64,000 bases of DNA from Acestrorhynchus altus. Taxonomy: Eukaryota; Chordata; Actinopteri; Characiformes; Acestrorhynchidae. The DNA is taken from assembly GCA_034509495.1 (NCBI GenBank), contig CM067518.1, positions 6,173,028 to 6,237,027 on the forward strand, given 5' to 3'. Below are positions 12,075 to 26,577 of the stretch, in pieces. Each line of letters starts with the position of its first letter. Positions within the stretch are counted from its first letter, which is position 1. A program made the translations under genes and the position numbers. The notes under the pieces were generated by a model that was given only the letters and a program-made list of their open reading frames with translations, did not search any database and was not told the origin of the DNA.

Positions 12075-12278
12075 TGTTCACATCAATTAAAATACAAGAT
12101 GCATATATGCATTTAACTCTGAATACCTAATAATAAGCAGTTTAGACAAATTATAAAGACATAGTGTCATGTAGCCTCACCTTAAGAACTGTAGAAATCA
12201 ATCATATCACGTTGGTCATTAAAATACTGTACAACATAAACACCTAACTTTTACCAGATGAAAGGCCTTTTTGTAACA

Positions 12279-12284
12279 TTTATT
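12279..12284 (-). terminator. Candidate HNF4A poly(A) signal
   Basis: AATAAA on the minus strand, 519 nt past the HNF4A stop codon. Only its position supports it; HNF4A genes often have long 3' UTRs with alternative ends. Confidence 0.25.
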
Positions 12285-12802
12285 ATATCTTAAAATAATG
12301 ATACAAACTCTGCTAATCATCCTCTCTGTCTCTGTATCAGGGGAATATAAATATGTACCACTACTTTACAAAAACACAATAGCCTGTTATTGAGGTTGGT
12401 AAAATCTGTAAAAACAGGCTTCTTCCACAGTACTGTTACTGTACACTCCTGAGGTTTTTAGCTGTTTGCTCTTTAGGTCTAGATGCCACTTTCTTTAACT
12501 GGGGCTTTTGTTTGTTGCTTACTCTTTAACTTTCAAAAAAAGAAGAAGAAGAAAAAAAAACCAACAACAAACCAAAATGTTCTTTCACAGATGCTCTTCT
12601 CCAGAGCAAATGGTTCACAAAGTGACCAGTGGAAACTCTTGTTGACTGGTTCTCTAAAGGCTACATCAAAAGTAAAAACCTAGTAAAAGCAAGTTTTACT
12701 GTTTTATATATTATATATATCTACGAAGCAGCCTCTTGTTGTTGTATGGTTTGCAAGCATTTCTTCAAAAAATACACCATATTCTTTGTTTTGTGAAGTC
12801 AT

Positions 12803-12945
12803 TCAGATTGTCTCCTGCTTGGTGATTGTAGGCTGCAGGATGGCTGTTGGCTGCTTTGGCACTGTGGCTATAACCCCTTGGGCCAGTTTGTAGTGCTCAG
12901 AGCTGGACGCTGGTGGGGGAGAAGGAATTGGAGTTTCAGGAGTGG
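12803..12945 (-). CDS. hnf4a: HNF4A terminal coding exon 10
   Basis: 143 bp coding S416 to I462 and TGA. It reads TPETPIPSPPPASSSEHYKL then LAQGVIATVPKQPT and ILQPTITKQETI. The last residues are almost identical to mammalian HNF4A. Acceptor CCACAG/CC. Confidence 0.96.
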
Positions 12946-15900
12946 CTGTGGGCACAGAAAGCGAAAAAATCTATTAACACACAAGAGCATGTAAGGATAC
13001 AACTAAACTTCCACAAACCAACATATTCTGCGGAACGGGATAACGTTGGAAAGAAAGAAACCATTGGTTGTCAAGGAGTAAGAGCTCTTGTGAAATTTCT
13101 AAAGGCATTAGGAAGGGTAGGAAAGAATAACAGTAGGTTTCTTTGACCAAGTAAGCCTGATTAACTCACAAAAGGATTACTCCTGCAAGCTTGTTTGTCC
13201 CTTCAGTTACCTGACTCTGCCACAGAGGGTGGGATTGTACACTAAAGAGAGAACATCTCTAGCCAACCTGATGAAGGGATTGGTTTAGAAACTTACACAT
13301 CTGTCCGTTGTGAACTGGAGTGGCCATGTTTGCTGTCACAATGACATTGCTCAGGTGCTCCTGCACCAGGTGTGGGTGCAGAGATGGAGGGGCATGGGGG
13401 GCCTCGTTTGCAGAGCCTATGACAAGAGTATGTCAAGATCATTAGATGTTTAAACAAGTGTCCTGTATAGTCTTCAGGCCTACCCTCCCCAACATGAGAT
13501 GAAGCTTTCAGATCCTTACCTCCTAGAAGCATCTCCTGGAGGAGGTTGTCTATCTTGGCCATTCCAAACAGCTTAACAAACTGAATTTGCTCAATCATCT
13601 GCCAGGTGATGCTTTGTAGTGTTGGCAGGAGTAGGAGAAGCTCGCCAAACCGTCCCCTTGAGTCATACTGCCGGTCGTTGATGTAGTCCTCTAAGCTGAC
13701 CTGTACCTGATATCGCATCCGTTTGATCTTGCTTGGATCACTTAGACCTTTGGCATCTACCAGTGAAGATGGGAAGCAAACTGAGTCATGAATCGGTCAA
13801 TCAAAAAAAAATCTAGTTTTATTATTTCTGCAGGACATTGTAAGGACAGTGTTTGATCACTGATTCCTGAGATGGCGCATGTACCTGGATCGAAGAATAC
13901 AATAGCCTTCAAGCAGGCATATTCATTATCATCTATTTGGAGCTCCTGGAAAGGAAGGACCAACTCATCGAGAATCCTAACTGTTACCCGACTCACTTCC
14001 AACTCAGGGCAGTTCCGAGGTATTATGTGATCATTACCTGGGTGGAAGAGGAAGAGATTTTATTGCACACCAAACCTAAGAGAGGTGCAAAGCTAAGAGA
14101 ATCAATTCTAATCCTGAGGTTCGCTGATTTTCTGCTCAAACACACCTGTTTCAGCTCATTATTTGAATATGACCAGGATTAGCAAGTGTGGTAGAGCAGG
14201 GAAATCATCCCGCAAGACCTGATGCACCCTTCTGTACAATTCATCGAATGCAATACATGCTTAATTTTCTTGTCTCACTACTAATATATAAAAAGTTCAA
14301 TCTACACAACTACACAAAAGCTCTTACCTAACAGCAACAGGTCCTTGTACAGCATGGAGCGTTTGGCAGCTCCAAGCAGGAGATGTTCCCCTGCATGAGC
14401 TCGCAGCAATGCCACCTACAGGAAAATTAAGATAGGATTTACAAATGCGAGAGTGTGCTAGAGTGCAGGGGTGCACAGCAATTGCAGCCCTTAAAGGGTC
14501 AGAGTTCAAATCAGAGGTTCCCACAGATTTCAAGCATGGTGGAGGAGGAACTGAGAGTTCATGTTCTTCTGCACAGCATGAGAAGATGTTCTGTCATACT
14601 ATCCACAAATAAGTTACCCTGCCATGGTGAGTGCACGGTTAATGATTCTGGAGGTCTGGAGGAGAGATGTAACTCTAAAACCAGCTCATCACTTTCTAAC
14701 CTGAGACATTACAAAACACATTAACCAAAAATGGCAAGAGTGCTCTACACCTCGTCTCACCATCTCCACTGGACACATTTCTGCATGATAAAATCAAAAG
14801 TCCAATGGAGTGCCAGATAGCTCTTATAGATACGGTGGACATCATATACTAAAAGACTGGCACATATGGTTCACGTCAATGAGGCTTAACTTAATTCTGT
14901 TCATCACTAACAGTAGTTGCCAAAGAAGCAAAGTCTTCATAACTCCACTTTTGCACTACAGCTGCACTATAACAAGTAATGGAGCTAGGGGCATTATCCA
15001 GTTTCAGCCACTTGATAGTAATGCCTAGTTCCCCTCATTTCCATAGCCAACTGGTTTGAGTAAATTGGCAATTCCTTGGGCATTTCTTGGAAATTCCTGC
15101 AATCGACTAGAGAAGGGAGAAAGAGGAAATGAACAAGTGCCCAAAGTGGTTGATATTTGGACCAGTCGATAATAGGGGACTGTAATTCATCTGTAACCAC
15201 TGTCTAATCTGCCTGCCTAAGAAGGCCATTTCATAGATGAAGTATGACAAATAATGTGTTAATCCATTTAAACATGTTCAAACTTTTCTAACTTAACTCT
15301 TGACAAGCCACAAGCATGTGACAGCTTCGTAGTTATGCAGCTTTCATTTCCCTGAGGGAACCCTCCCAAGGGATCAATAAAGATCTATGTTATACTAAAA
15401 GAGAGCCATAGCCACGTAAGCTGCATAGTCCTCCACAGACCAAGATATGGTCTGTGCAATTTGGAAATAAGAACACCTGACATCTGGCAGCACAAATGTG
15501 ATGAAAATGTGGAGCTAATCTATAGATCCCAATGTCATTAAGCTGCCCCATTGAATGGTCCTGATGCCCCAAGTATGGTTAGGTAACTGTGCTCCATGCA
15601 AAACCTTGTCAGTGAACGGACCCCCTCCATGCACAGAGCTGTTCTGGCCTGCAGTGGAAAAGAGACCTTTGTAATCTGTGACCGAATTCAGAATGGGAAT
15701 CTTTCAAATATTACACAACCCCATTCTTGATCTTCATAGGAAACCTGGCACTGATCACCCTCTAGACAAGTTGATGAATCTGGAATACTTCCACACACAT
15801 GCATTAATTTTTACCTGGTCATCCAGGGGCAGGTCACAGAAGGCTGGGATGTATTTGGCCCACTCTACAAGTACCAGCAACTGCTGCTTCATAGACTCGC

Positions 15901-17380
15901 ACACATCTGTGATGGTGGCCATCTTTTTTGTTCTGATGTCACCATTAAGGATAGGTCCTGGAGAGGAGATCTGCATACAGCACAGCAAAAGGTTTTGTTT
16001 ACCAAGCATATTGTAATTCAGCCATTCTATCATGCATACAGTTCAAAACCTGAGTGTCTAGTACTTGTCCAAGAGTGCCAGAGTCCAGGCCAGTTGGTAA
16101 CACCTGGAAACAATGTACTGGTTTGAATCAGGAGTTGCAGAGCAGGATGGATCAACTGTGTTAGACTAAGACCCTCCAGGACTAGAGCTGGACACTCCTG
16201 GTTGAAGACCAAGATCAAGATCCAACCTGTCTGGAGAGGACGTCTGCTTGGATGAGTGCGTTGATTGAAGGTAAGCTGCTGTCCTCATAGCTTGACCTCC
16301 TGGTGCTGATTCTGTCTCGTTCATTCTGTACAGCTGCACCAAATAGAGAATGAATGGAAATGTCAAATTCAGTGGCACCTTCTACTTCAAAACAAAAAAA
16401 ATAACCTGCTATCAGTGGAATTCTGCCAACTGATAGCAGAGATGGGAGGATTATTAGCACTGTTTGTCTCTAGGCAAAAATCTCAAGGTTAGTCTGTTTA
16501 TCAGTGTGCAGTTATGATGCCTCCAAACTGTTTATTCAGCAGGAGCCAGACGTAGGCTTCCGAGCATTGTGGAGTGAACATTAACAAAGTGCTAGTCTCA
16601 CTCGGGTATTGTAAAATGTTCAAGATGCTTCACACAGTGGATTATCTCAGTCCCACACTCTCACATGGCTCTCATAGGTTAAAACATATACCATCAAACC
16701 ACCACATTATGACTGCCTACCTTCTTTCTTCATTCCGGCCCGAAAACATTTCTTTAGTCTACAGTATCTGCATTGATTCCTCTTATCTTTGTCCACTATG
16801 CACTGTCTGTTGAACCTGTCACAAAAATTAGAAACATGTTCTTCACCTGCAGGTCAATATTCAGAGATATTTGAGTTTGTAATGACCGTTTACGGAGGAA
16901 GGTTCTGACCTGCAAGAGTACATGTGGTTTTTGCGTACGCTGCGCCTGAAGAAGCCCTTGCAGCCATCACAGCTGGAGGCCCCATAGTGCTTGCCGGTTG
17001 CCCGGTCCCCACAAATGGCGCACAGGGTACCTGCACCCAGGTGGTTGGCAGCATTCATGTTGGCACTCTCCGCTGGTGAGGAGTCTGAAAGAAGAATAGA
17101 AACTTTTAGCAAATCGGGATAGATGGGATAGCTACTGTTTACCTATTGTTTACCTGGTTTACCATACAAATTGTTTTTCTTAAAATGAGAATAAATTTTA
17201 TGCTTAGTAAGGATAAACATTTCTGAACTTTATAATCCATGCACAGTTGCGTAAACAGGCAAAGTGTGAGAATGCTTGCCAACAAGGTAGCCTACTTCAA
17301 ACCAAGACAACTAAATAATCAAAACAATTAAACAGTCCTCATGAATGAAAGGCAGTACCTTTAGTACTTACAATAATAAC

Positions 17381-17450
<70 letters not shown>

Positions 17451-19647
17451 GTACTTTCCATAATAAATGAATGGAATGTAACAACTATTCCAATGTGCAT
17501 TAAAAACCATCTGAATGCAAAAGTTAGATTTTGAAAAAAGTTTATTATATAGTAAATTCATGATATAATTCAGAAAGTAAAACTGTTATATTTCTTATTT
17601 ACTATGTGTAAAGTGACTTAAAACCATCTTACTTTTATGCCTTATCGCTTATGGGAATCAGAAATACATTTTAGTATCAACACATTAAAATCAGTATCAA
17701 CATTAAAAGGTAAATAAGTTTACCATTGTGAATTAAATTATGGACAAAAAAGCCTGCAACTTTCAATTTTTTGAGATGCACTAATATAGTTCTTATTCAT
17801 AAGTCAGGTCAAGTTGAACAGAAAAACTAAGAAATTTTTTATATTCTGTCTTGATTAGGGTTTTAATAAAAGGAGGATATGAGTCATCTATAAAGAAGAA
17901 TATTCTTCTCCTAACAGAGAATCAGTTTCAGCAAATTTAAAGAGGAAATGGGCGAAAGGTCTTGGGCTGTAAATGCTTTGAAGACACCAGTTTTACACTG
18001 CAATCAATTAGCCATAAATTATTCTTCTGAAAATGTGCAGTAGAGCCGTGTTTGCACAGTAATCCAGAAGTGATTATTGCTAAAACTGCAAAAAATGAGT
18101 AGCAGCAGACCTCTGCTAATAGAATTAATCTTTACTCAAGAATGCATGAATAAACGTGAGTATGAGTAAGACTTCAAAAGCTTAATGACTTGGAAAACAC
18201 AAAGGCGAACATCTGAAATAAATACAGATTATGTGCCTTTACTGTATTAAAATACCTTGTTTAATCCTAATTTTAAAGGTAAGGAAAATATTAAGTCCAG
18301 CACATAACATAGGCTTCAATTCTTTTGCCAAAAACTCAATTCATTTCTTCATGGGAATCACCAGATATTAATCCTTGCTTAATTCAGTTTAAATACAGTG
18401 TGTTAGATGCCTTAGTAATGTTTATGAAATGTTCACATTTGAGGGCCAGTGAAACCAAACCAATCACTTAGGCTGATCAAAGGGAAGCACATGTTACATG
18501 ATAGATGTGTCAACTGACTGATTATCTGAATGGGATAAAAGGATTTGATGGGATTGGAAATCACACTCCTTCACTTAACTGATGATGTCAGCAAACAAAT
18601 GCTTGTAAATTCAGTAACTCAACTATTGACCATTCAGCTATGCAGACCCTAACCACTAATCACCTCACTGAGGTGGCCAAGTAATGGATTTTTTATTGTT
18701 GTATAAATGAAGGTATTAATATTCTCCAGATTGGGTTGACATGTTCAAATCAATTTCTCATGACGGCCAGACATGGGAAACTAAGCTGTGAAAATTTCCA
18801 CAACATCTTCTACGGTTGATGGCCATTCATCTAGCTGTCAAATATCCCTGGAAATACTACTCTGAAGAGATACTTTATCCTCAACCGACCACAGAAAACA
18901 CACGGTAAAAGGATCTAGATGGAATCACTGTGGGATTTGTAGTGGTGTAACTTTGTCTTTGAATGAAACATGACCCTGTCCACCTAACAAGACAGAGCTT
19001 GCAATCTTCATCTTTCCCAAAGCTTCTTGGCTCTCTTCATGTGTTGCTCTACTGTCACAGTCAGTGTGAGTGCAAAAAATGACATTACAAAGCATGCAGG
19101 TCACAGAGGCATCATGAAGGAATGGCCTCCAGAAGTCCATAAACGAGCACAAAACCTATTAAACTTGATCGTCCAGCGCTTGACTAAACATTTAATAGCC
19201 TATATAAAGTCTCAGGACTCAAAGTTCACCACACAGTCTGAGTAGGGAGGGTAACTCACCTGTGCTCATGGCAAGCACTTGCATGTTCTCAAACTCCAGG
19301 GTGGTGTAGGCTGGGTCCAGGGCCTCGCTATAGTCTGCCATCTCCATGTCTGCTAGAGCTTTGGACAAACGCATTCTCAACTAACCTGACACTGGGGGCA
19401 AAGACTTGTCCTCTTGGTGGAGTTCGGACCCCCCTCTCATAGACTAAGCCCCACCCCTCAGATAGGTAGACACCTCTGAGTGACATGGGACATGTCCTCT
19501 AGGGCAAAGATGAGGCTGTCTTTGACTGACAGGTCAGTCCCTGCCCCCTAGGCCACGGCCCAGTTTTGAAGTGGGGTGGCCCTTTGGTTAATCATTTTCT
19601 GGCTCTTTTTGTGCTAAATCAGGATTGTTTTTAGATATAGATGAACA

Positions 19648-19704
<57 letters not shown>

Positions 19705-22700
19705 ATATCTGATGTCAGTAAGGCTTTAGCAACTTCAATACTGAACATCCAGTCCCTGCCATGTTACTGCTTAACTGCACCAGTCCAAGCCAGTTTTCGG
19801 TTGGTCAAATGGTTTGTCATCAAGTACCTTAGATAATTGTGATGCCTTATGCCTTATATAGCTAATATTAAAAAGCCCCATACAATTAAAAAACAATTTG
19901 TCTCACTGTTTGTAAGCAAATGTGTTAATTATGTAAACAATGTTAGATTGTTAAAACAAACCCCTTGAATTTGCACTGAGAAACAAAAAGCAAGTTGAGC
20001 TCTGCAAGACCAAGAAAACCCTCAGAAATGACTATTTGTAAGACATAGTTAAGTCAAGCTAATCAGAACCCCTGTTTGCCAGAAAAAGACTTTCAGAAAG
20101 ATATAGCAGGCCCTGGAGTGGTGGTGCACTTCTACTGTGCAGCAACACCTGAAATTAATGGAAGAGACATTAGAAGAAATGTTTTCATCTAAACAAGCCT
20201 AACACATTTTCTGCAATAAGCAAAATAATGAACAAAGGGTGCAGAACTGAATGTACTGGATCATTTTTGTTAGCCTGCATTATTGCCGTTGTCAAAGTTA
20301 ACATTTTACTTGCATAAGGAGGAATGGATGCAATTATATAACCATCAAATTGTAGAAGCAAATATCACACCATCTGTGTGCTTCTACAGCAAGGGATGGA
20401 GACTACACAGTGCCCTGACTTAAACATCATTAAAAATCTGTGGATAGGCCTCAGAAGAGCAGAACATCCTAAAGTGAATGCAAGATGACTCAAGAATCTC
20501 ACATAACTCACATAACGATTCTCAGAACTCTTTTTACAAGAAAGAATGAGTGAAAATCCACCAAAACAAAAACATGCACCAACAGATATTTTGAGAACGG
20601 CACTAAAATGTTTTGCATGTCAGTTGAAGCGGTAGGAAATGTAAAAAAGGACTGTGACTGCACTTGGTACATAAGTAGATTTTAGCAGAAAATAATTCAA
20701 ATGCAAGAAAAATGTAGGCTCCTTAAATGGAAATACAGAAATGTTCCACAGGATGTATTATATTATGTGGCCACAGAATCAGATTGAGAGCCAGCCAGCC
20801 TCATTTCGATGCTTAAATTATGTGTTTGCTAAGTCTCTGTTAATTCTTGCACAATAAACAACAGCAATGACTCTCACTAGCTGCAAATGGTGACCTTTAT
20901 GTAAAAGAACTCATTGTTCTACAGAAAACTCATATGCACGTGAGGCGCAACTCTTGTTCCAACTATAGAGAAAACAATGCTCTACATTTCTACCTTATGC
21001 CAAATACAGTTATAACCAATAACTCCAGTTCTGGGTGAAAATCCTGTGGCAGTTGCTGTACTAGCTGTTTGTTTGCTAGCCACACTTTCAGAATGCAACG
21101 TACTAATGCCTTCAATGATTATCAAACATTATATAGACAAGATAAGACAAGTGGCAAAAGGTTCTGAAATAAAGTAGCAAAAATCATTTAAAGATGCGTG
21201 TTTGAATGAATATAAAAGTATGAAGGGGTTTAGATAATGAGGGAGATTCAGTGTTGACCTTGTTTAAGGGTTCACTGATATTGATGAGCAGACAATAACA
21301 CAAATGACTTTATAGGAATGACCATCATATAAAAATGCCTCTGCTACAATGCTTCAAATTCCACTGATTTATTTCCATGGATCAGTACGCCATTTAGAAG
21401 ATTGGTGTTTCAAAAATCCATTTTTCCCATGATCCTTCACATTAAATTAAAATGATATTTGTTTTTTCAGACCATGTTTTAAACTGGCACAGCACAGGGC
21501 AGCCAATCAGAACAGAGGTCACTTGCCTATATCAGCCTATATCAGCCAATAATTAATATCAGGGATAGTAACATAATCAACCTGTTTTATTCTAAAGGAA
21601 AAAGAGAAGAATGTTACAGATTACAAAAAATTAAGCATGGTACAGAAACCCACATGTTTTTCTGTGAACCCCAGGAAAACAAAATGCATAATGGGATATG
21701 GTCAGTATAAACCATTACACACTCATTTACATGCATGCATGTAATCAAGTTTATCCTCCTTTGGTTGGAGTATCTGTCTCTACTGTCCAGGTAAGTCTTT
21801 CTACTAGATTCTGGAGCATTTCTGCTCCAAGGAGAGCATTAGTGAGGTAAAGGTGTTGGATGATCACCACCCCTACCTCACCATAAATTCTCCAACTCAT
21901 TCCAGAACTATTGGATGGACCACCATCATTCCAGAGAACACAGTTTCACTGATCCATAGCTCAGTGCTTTATATCCAACCAGCCCAAGCCTGGCCAACAG
22001 GTTCATGTTTATCTGCTCTCTATCAGAGTACTTTGGTCTATTGGCAATGCTTCTCTACAGGGACTAGACAAGCTGTGTGTGTGCATCAATTTTATCAATG
22101 GATGCAAGTTAAAGTAGTTGAATACGTTGATTAAAAGGGTGTCCATAAACATTTGTCCATTTGGACATGTAACGCATGTTTGTTATGTGAGGGTACAGCA
22201 TAGGTAATGCCTTTACGTAAACAAGTGAGGCAAGCGCGTGAGCATAAGAGCCAAGGCAAACACAGGAGAAGATATATTTGAAGAAGAGAAAGTGACAGTA
22301 CAAAGCAACAGGTCAATGTTCCCCAGTTCATAGAGCCATGAGGACAGTAAAAGCGTACCTACCACTCATCCACCCACATGCACACACGAGGCAAAACGCT
22401 GGCTGACATGGTGACCAAGTAAACTATCTAAACACTCAGTAAAACTTCCATCGCCAGTGCTAAGTTGGTGATTTTACTGACTGACACATTTTACAGGCAT
22501 TTGCAGTTAGTATGTGTTGTTTGTTTACTGACAAAAGGCACATGTAAACCTCTATTCATATATTCATTCATTTCTCTTCATTTATCTGTCAATATTTTCT
22601 CCTCTAGAGGTTCGTTATTTATTATTTGTAGTGTTAATGTTGTAAATACCATATATACATATACTATATATACTATAATTGATATATTTCTTGTACTGAG

Positions 22701-25700
22701 TGCCTTGCAATCCCTTTGCTGCTGCAACATTGTGAATGTCCTCACTGCGGGACTAATAAAGAATGATCTATTCTTGTCTTATTGTTTTTAATTTTACTCC
22801 TTAATTAGAAAGAATTAAGCTTTAGTGCGGTGTGGTGTGGGTGACAGTTTTGATTAGCTTGAGAAAACAAATCCGATAACATCTATATGGCCCTGCAGAT
22901 CCCCCTGGACATTACGCAGATTATTTTGCTGTATTGATTGAAATTGCCTGGAAAACACCTAAACTTACTTGCAGGACGACTGACAATTTACATATGGATA
23001 AGAAAAACATTCAGAGGCCTTTTTATGCTTACATGATTAGCTCTATTATAAAGAACAACTGTTGTCGAGTATACACAGCGGTGCTTGAATGTTTATGAAC
23101 AATACAAGTCCTAAAATTAGAGCAAATGAAACAAATGAGACAAAAATATTATACTTGTTTATTTATTGAGAAATATGATGCAATATCAAATATCTGTGAG
23201 TGGCAAAAGCATGCAAACCTTTAAGATGAGCAGATAAACAGGTGATAAAGATGTGAGTTGGTGCCCTGTTTTTAGTGAAAGAAGAGGGATCTGTCAAATT
23301 CTGATTTTCAGGACAGGTTTGTGTATGTGTATCATGACACAAACAAAGCTGATTCTTGAGGACTTCAGACGAAGATTTGTTGATGCTCATCAGCCTTGAA
23401 AAGGTATCAAAACACCTCAGGAATGGTCATCCAACAAAGAAATGCCCAAAAGAATGTACGTAATAGTCCTTGAGGTTACAAAGGAACCCAGTAGAATTTA
23501 AAGGCCCTAAGCAACTAAAGGCCTTTCTCACAATGTCAAATAGAACATTGCTGCAGACATAGACAAACCAGAAGACTATTGGAACATTGTTTTGTGGACA
23601 GAGACCAATAGTTTTGTTGTTGTTGTTATTCTTTAAATGAGAAGCATTATGTTTGTAGAAAGGAAAATAATGCATTCCAGCAAAAAAAAAAAAAAAATCA
23701 TTATTCTATTTATAAAACATGGTGGTGGTCGGATCATGTTTTAGTACTGTTTTGCTGCACCTGGTCCAGGATGGTTTGTCGTAATTAACGTATCAGTGAA
23801 TTGAGGAATGAAACATTCTAGCAAGATGTCAGGACATCTGTCCGTGAGCTGTATCTGAACAGAATGTGGGCCATGCAGCAAGACAATGTCCCCAAACTAC
23901 AAGCTGTCCTACCAAACAATGGTTAAAAAAGGATGAAGTTAACGTTTTGGAATGGCCAAATCAAAGCAAATTAACATAAACTTTATTAGAGTTAACATCA
24001 ACATTAATGCCAAATAATACAGTAATATGTCTATAATAACATATTGTACTTAGTATTTTTTAACGTAAGTCTACAGTATATAGTATATCATTTCAATTCA
24101 TTAGCAGCATAGAAATACAATACTATGACCACCTCCATGTTTCTATATATTTTAATACATTTTAGTAAATTCCTCTTACTATACAGGAGCACTTTGTAGT
24201 TCTATAATTACAAATTGTTGTCCATCTGTTTCTCTGCAAACCTTGCCTCCTTTGACCCTGTTTCACAATGGTCAAGACTCTACAGGTCCGCCACCAGAGA
24301 GCAGCTATTATGCCGATGATGGGTCATTCTGCAGTGACACGGATATGGTGGTGGTGTGTTAGTGTGTGTAGCACTGGTGCGAGTGGATCAGACATAATAG
24401 TACTGCTCTCCACCCTATTAGACTCACTGTCCACTCTATTAGACACTCCTACCTAGTTGCCCCACCTTGTAGATGTAAAGTTAGAGACAGAAGCTCATCT
24501 TTTTTTTGGTGCAGTTTGTGTTGGTCATCCTCTAGACATCACTGCTCACAGGATGCTGCCCATAGGACAGTTGGATATTTCTGGTTGTTGGACTGTTCTC
24601 AGTATAGAAGGGACACTGACAGGTTTAAACACTCCAGCAGCACTCCTGTCTCTGATCTACTCATACTCATGCAACACTAACACATCACTACCATGTCAGT
24701 GTCACTGCAGCTCTGAGAATGACCCAGCACCCAAATATAAGCTGCTCTATGGTGGACTTGGGGGTTCCTGACCATTGATGAACAGGGTGAAAGGAGGCTA
24801 ACAAAGTATGCAAAGAAACAGATGGACTACAGTCTGTAATTATGAAACTACAAAGTGCTCCTGTATGGTCAGTAGACACAGTAGTTCAGCTTATTAGCTT
24901 TACTTTGATATAGTTTGCATTTATTCTTTAAATCTTTGCCATAATGTTGTCATTTCATACATTAAATGTCATAAATATAATTAAGCAAGACTTCTAGAGC
25001 TTGTCTTAATCTAATAGATTGTCCAGCTGTTTGTTCGAGTTGGCTTTGTGTACTGAGTCTCTTCTTCATCTCTGTATTTGCTCAAGAGATTTCCTCTGGT
25101 CACAGTAATAATTAAGACGAAGCGGATGAATAACGCTGAGAATATGTGAGCTTGAGGAATGACTCACGTTCTGCAAATCTTATCTGGCTTACCATTAAAG
25201 TCTTTATTATGGCCCAAATCTCAAGGGCTCCGTGGTTCTATAAAACTTAAGCCACAAGGTTATTGCTTTCAGTCACATGCAAAGTCAGAGTGTTAATTCC
25301 AGGTAGATCCAGATAAATTGAGAGATTATTAGCTACACACTTCACATGGGAAAGGATGGTAAATGCCTTATGTTCACTAACATGATAAATTACTCCTTAT
25401 TGCACCACTACAGCATATCATGTGGTATGATTCACTGTACACACAGAAGTGTAGTGAAACATGGTTATTGAAAATATACAATTATATATTATATAAATTA
25501 TATTTCTCACAGGATGGCTGGATATTTCTTCTTGGTGGACTATTCTCAGTCCAGCAGTTATATGGGAAGGTTTAAACAATGCAGCAACTGAACCACTCGT
25601 ACCAGCACAACACACACTATCACACCACCACCCAAATAATACCTGCTCTATGGTGGTCCTGTGGGAGAGAAATAGATGGACTACAGTCTGTAATTATAGA

Positions 25701-26512
25701 CCTACAAAGTGCTCCTGTCTGGTCAGTGGAAACCCTCATTAGTGTATCTTAGTTCAGGGCTACATATCAGCTTTTACTTTTCTATAGGTTGTTTATATTC
25801 TTAGCCAAACAGTTCACAACAGATTGTTTTAGGTGTCTAAGTAGATGAGTGGGAAAAAATAATAAGGTTACATTATACATTTAACTTTTAGACTTTTAAC
25901 TTACTCACAGCAAACAGAAATACACTACACGGGCTAACTGTTGGGCCATTAAATAAAATGTATTGGAAGAATCAGCCACACATTCATCAAACACTCACTC
26001 ACTCACTCACTCACTCACTCACTCACTCACTCACTCACTCACTCACTCACTCCCATCAGTCAGTCAGTCAATCAATCATTTCAAATTCTCATTATTTTCT
26101 AATCACTAGTGAAGAGCCTGTAACAATCTAATCACACCTCATTCTTCACTGATCACATCACGTCATTGTGAAACTGAGATCACGTCTAAGAACATCTATT
26201 ATAGGCCAAATGACTAAATAACGGATGAGTAAACGTGATGAATTTCTACAATAAATATATAATGATCTTCTTGTAATTGCATTATATAAGAAAGTACAAT
26301 TCATTTTATTAAAACTAGCTAGATTCATCATTTTAGAAATATACTGTAGGTTGCTATTTCGCAAAAAAAAACCGGAATCAGTGGGAATAGTTTTCGATTA
26401 AAATGATTTTGGTGCATTTCTATTGATCTTTTCATTGTGATCATTTGTAAAAAAACAACTGCAAGATTTACTGTATATTATGGCTAAACCAGCAAAATTG
26501 AAGATTCAATTG

Positions 26513-26577
<65 letters not shown>

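Larger units (their letters stand above)
6790..12278. other. Intergenic region between HNF4A 3' end and TTPAL promoter
   Basis: No gene was found. Contents: a SINE fragment (7148-7340), short tandem repeats at 7503-7527 and 7591-7615, a LINE coding fragment (9330-9600), a Tc1 fragment (10085-10265), an unclassified repeat (11030-11690) and a long TA tract (12025-12073). Stretches 7640-9320 and 9605-10080 show nothing identifiable. Confidence 0.5.

Noticed and set aside
13757..14182. Plus-strand and extended minus-strand frames over HNF4A exon 7
   Set aside because: They are antisense or intron read-through shadows of the exon defined by splice sites at 13885 and 14037.
17361..17561. Tyrosine-rich open frame on the minus strand
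   Set aside because: It is produced entirely by the (AAT)n microsatellite. The same holds for frames over the (AAT)n at 47608 and the dinucleotide repeats at 35029 and 52261.
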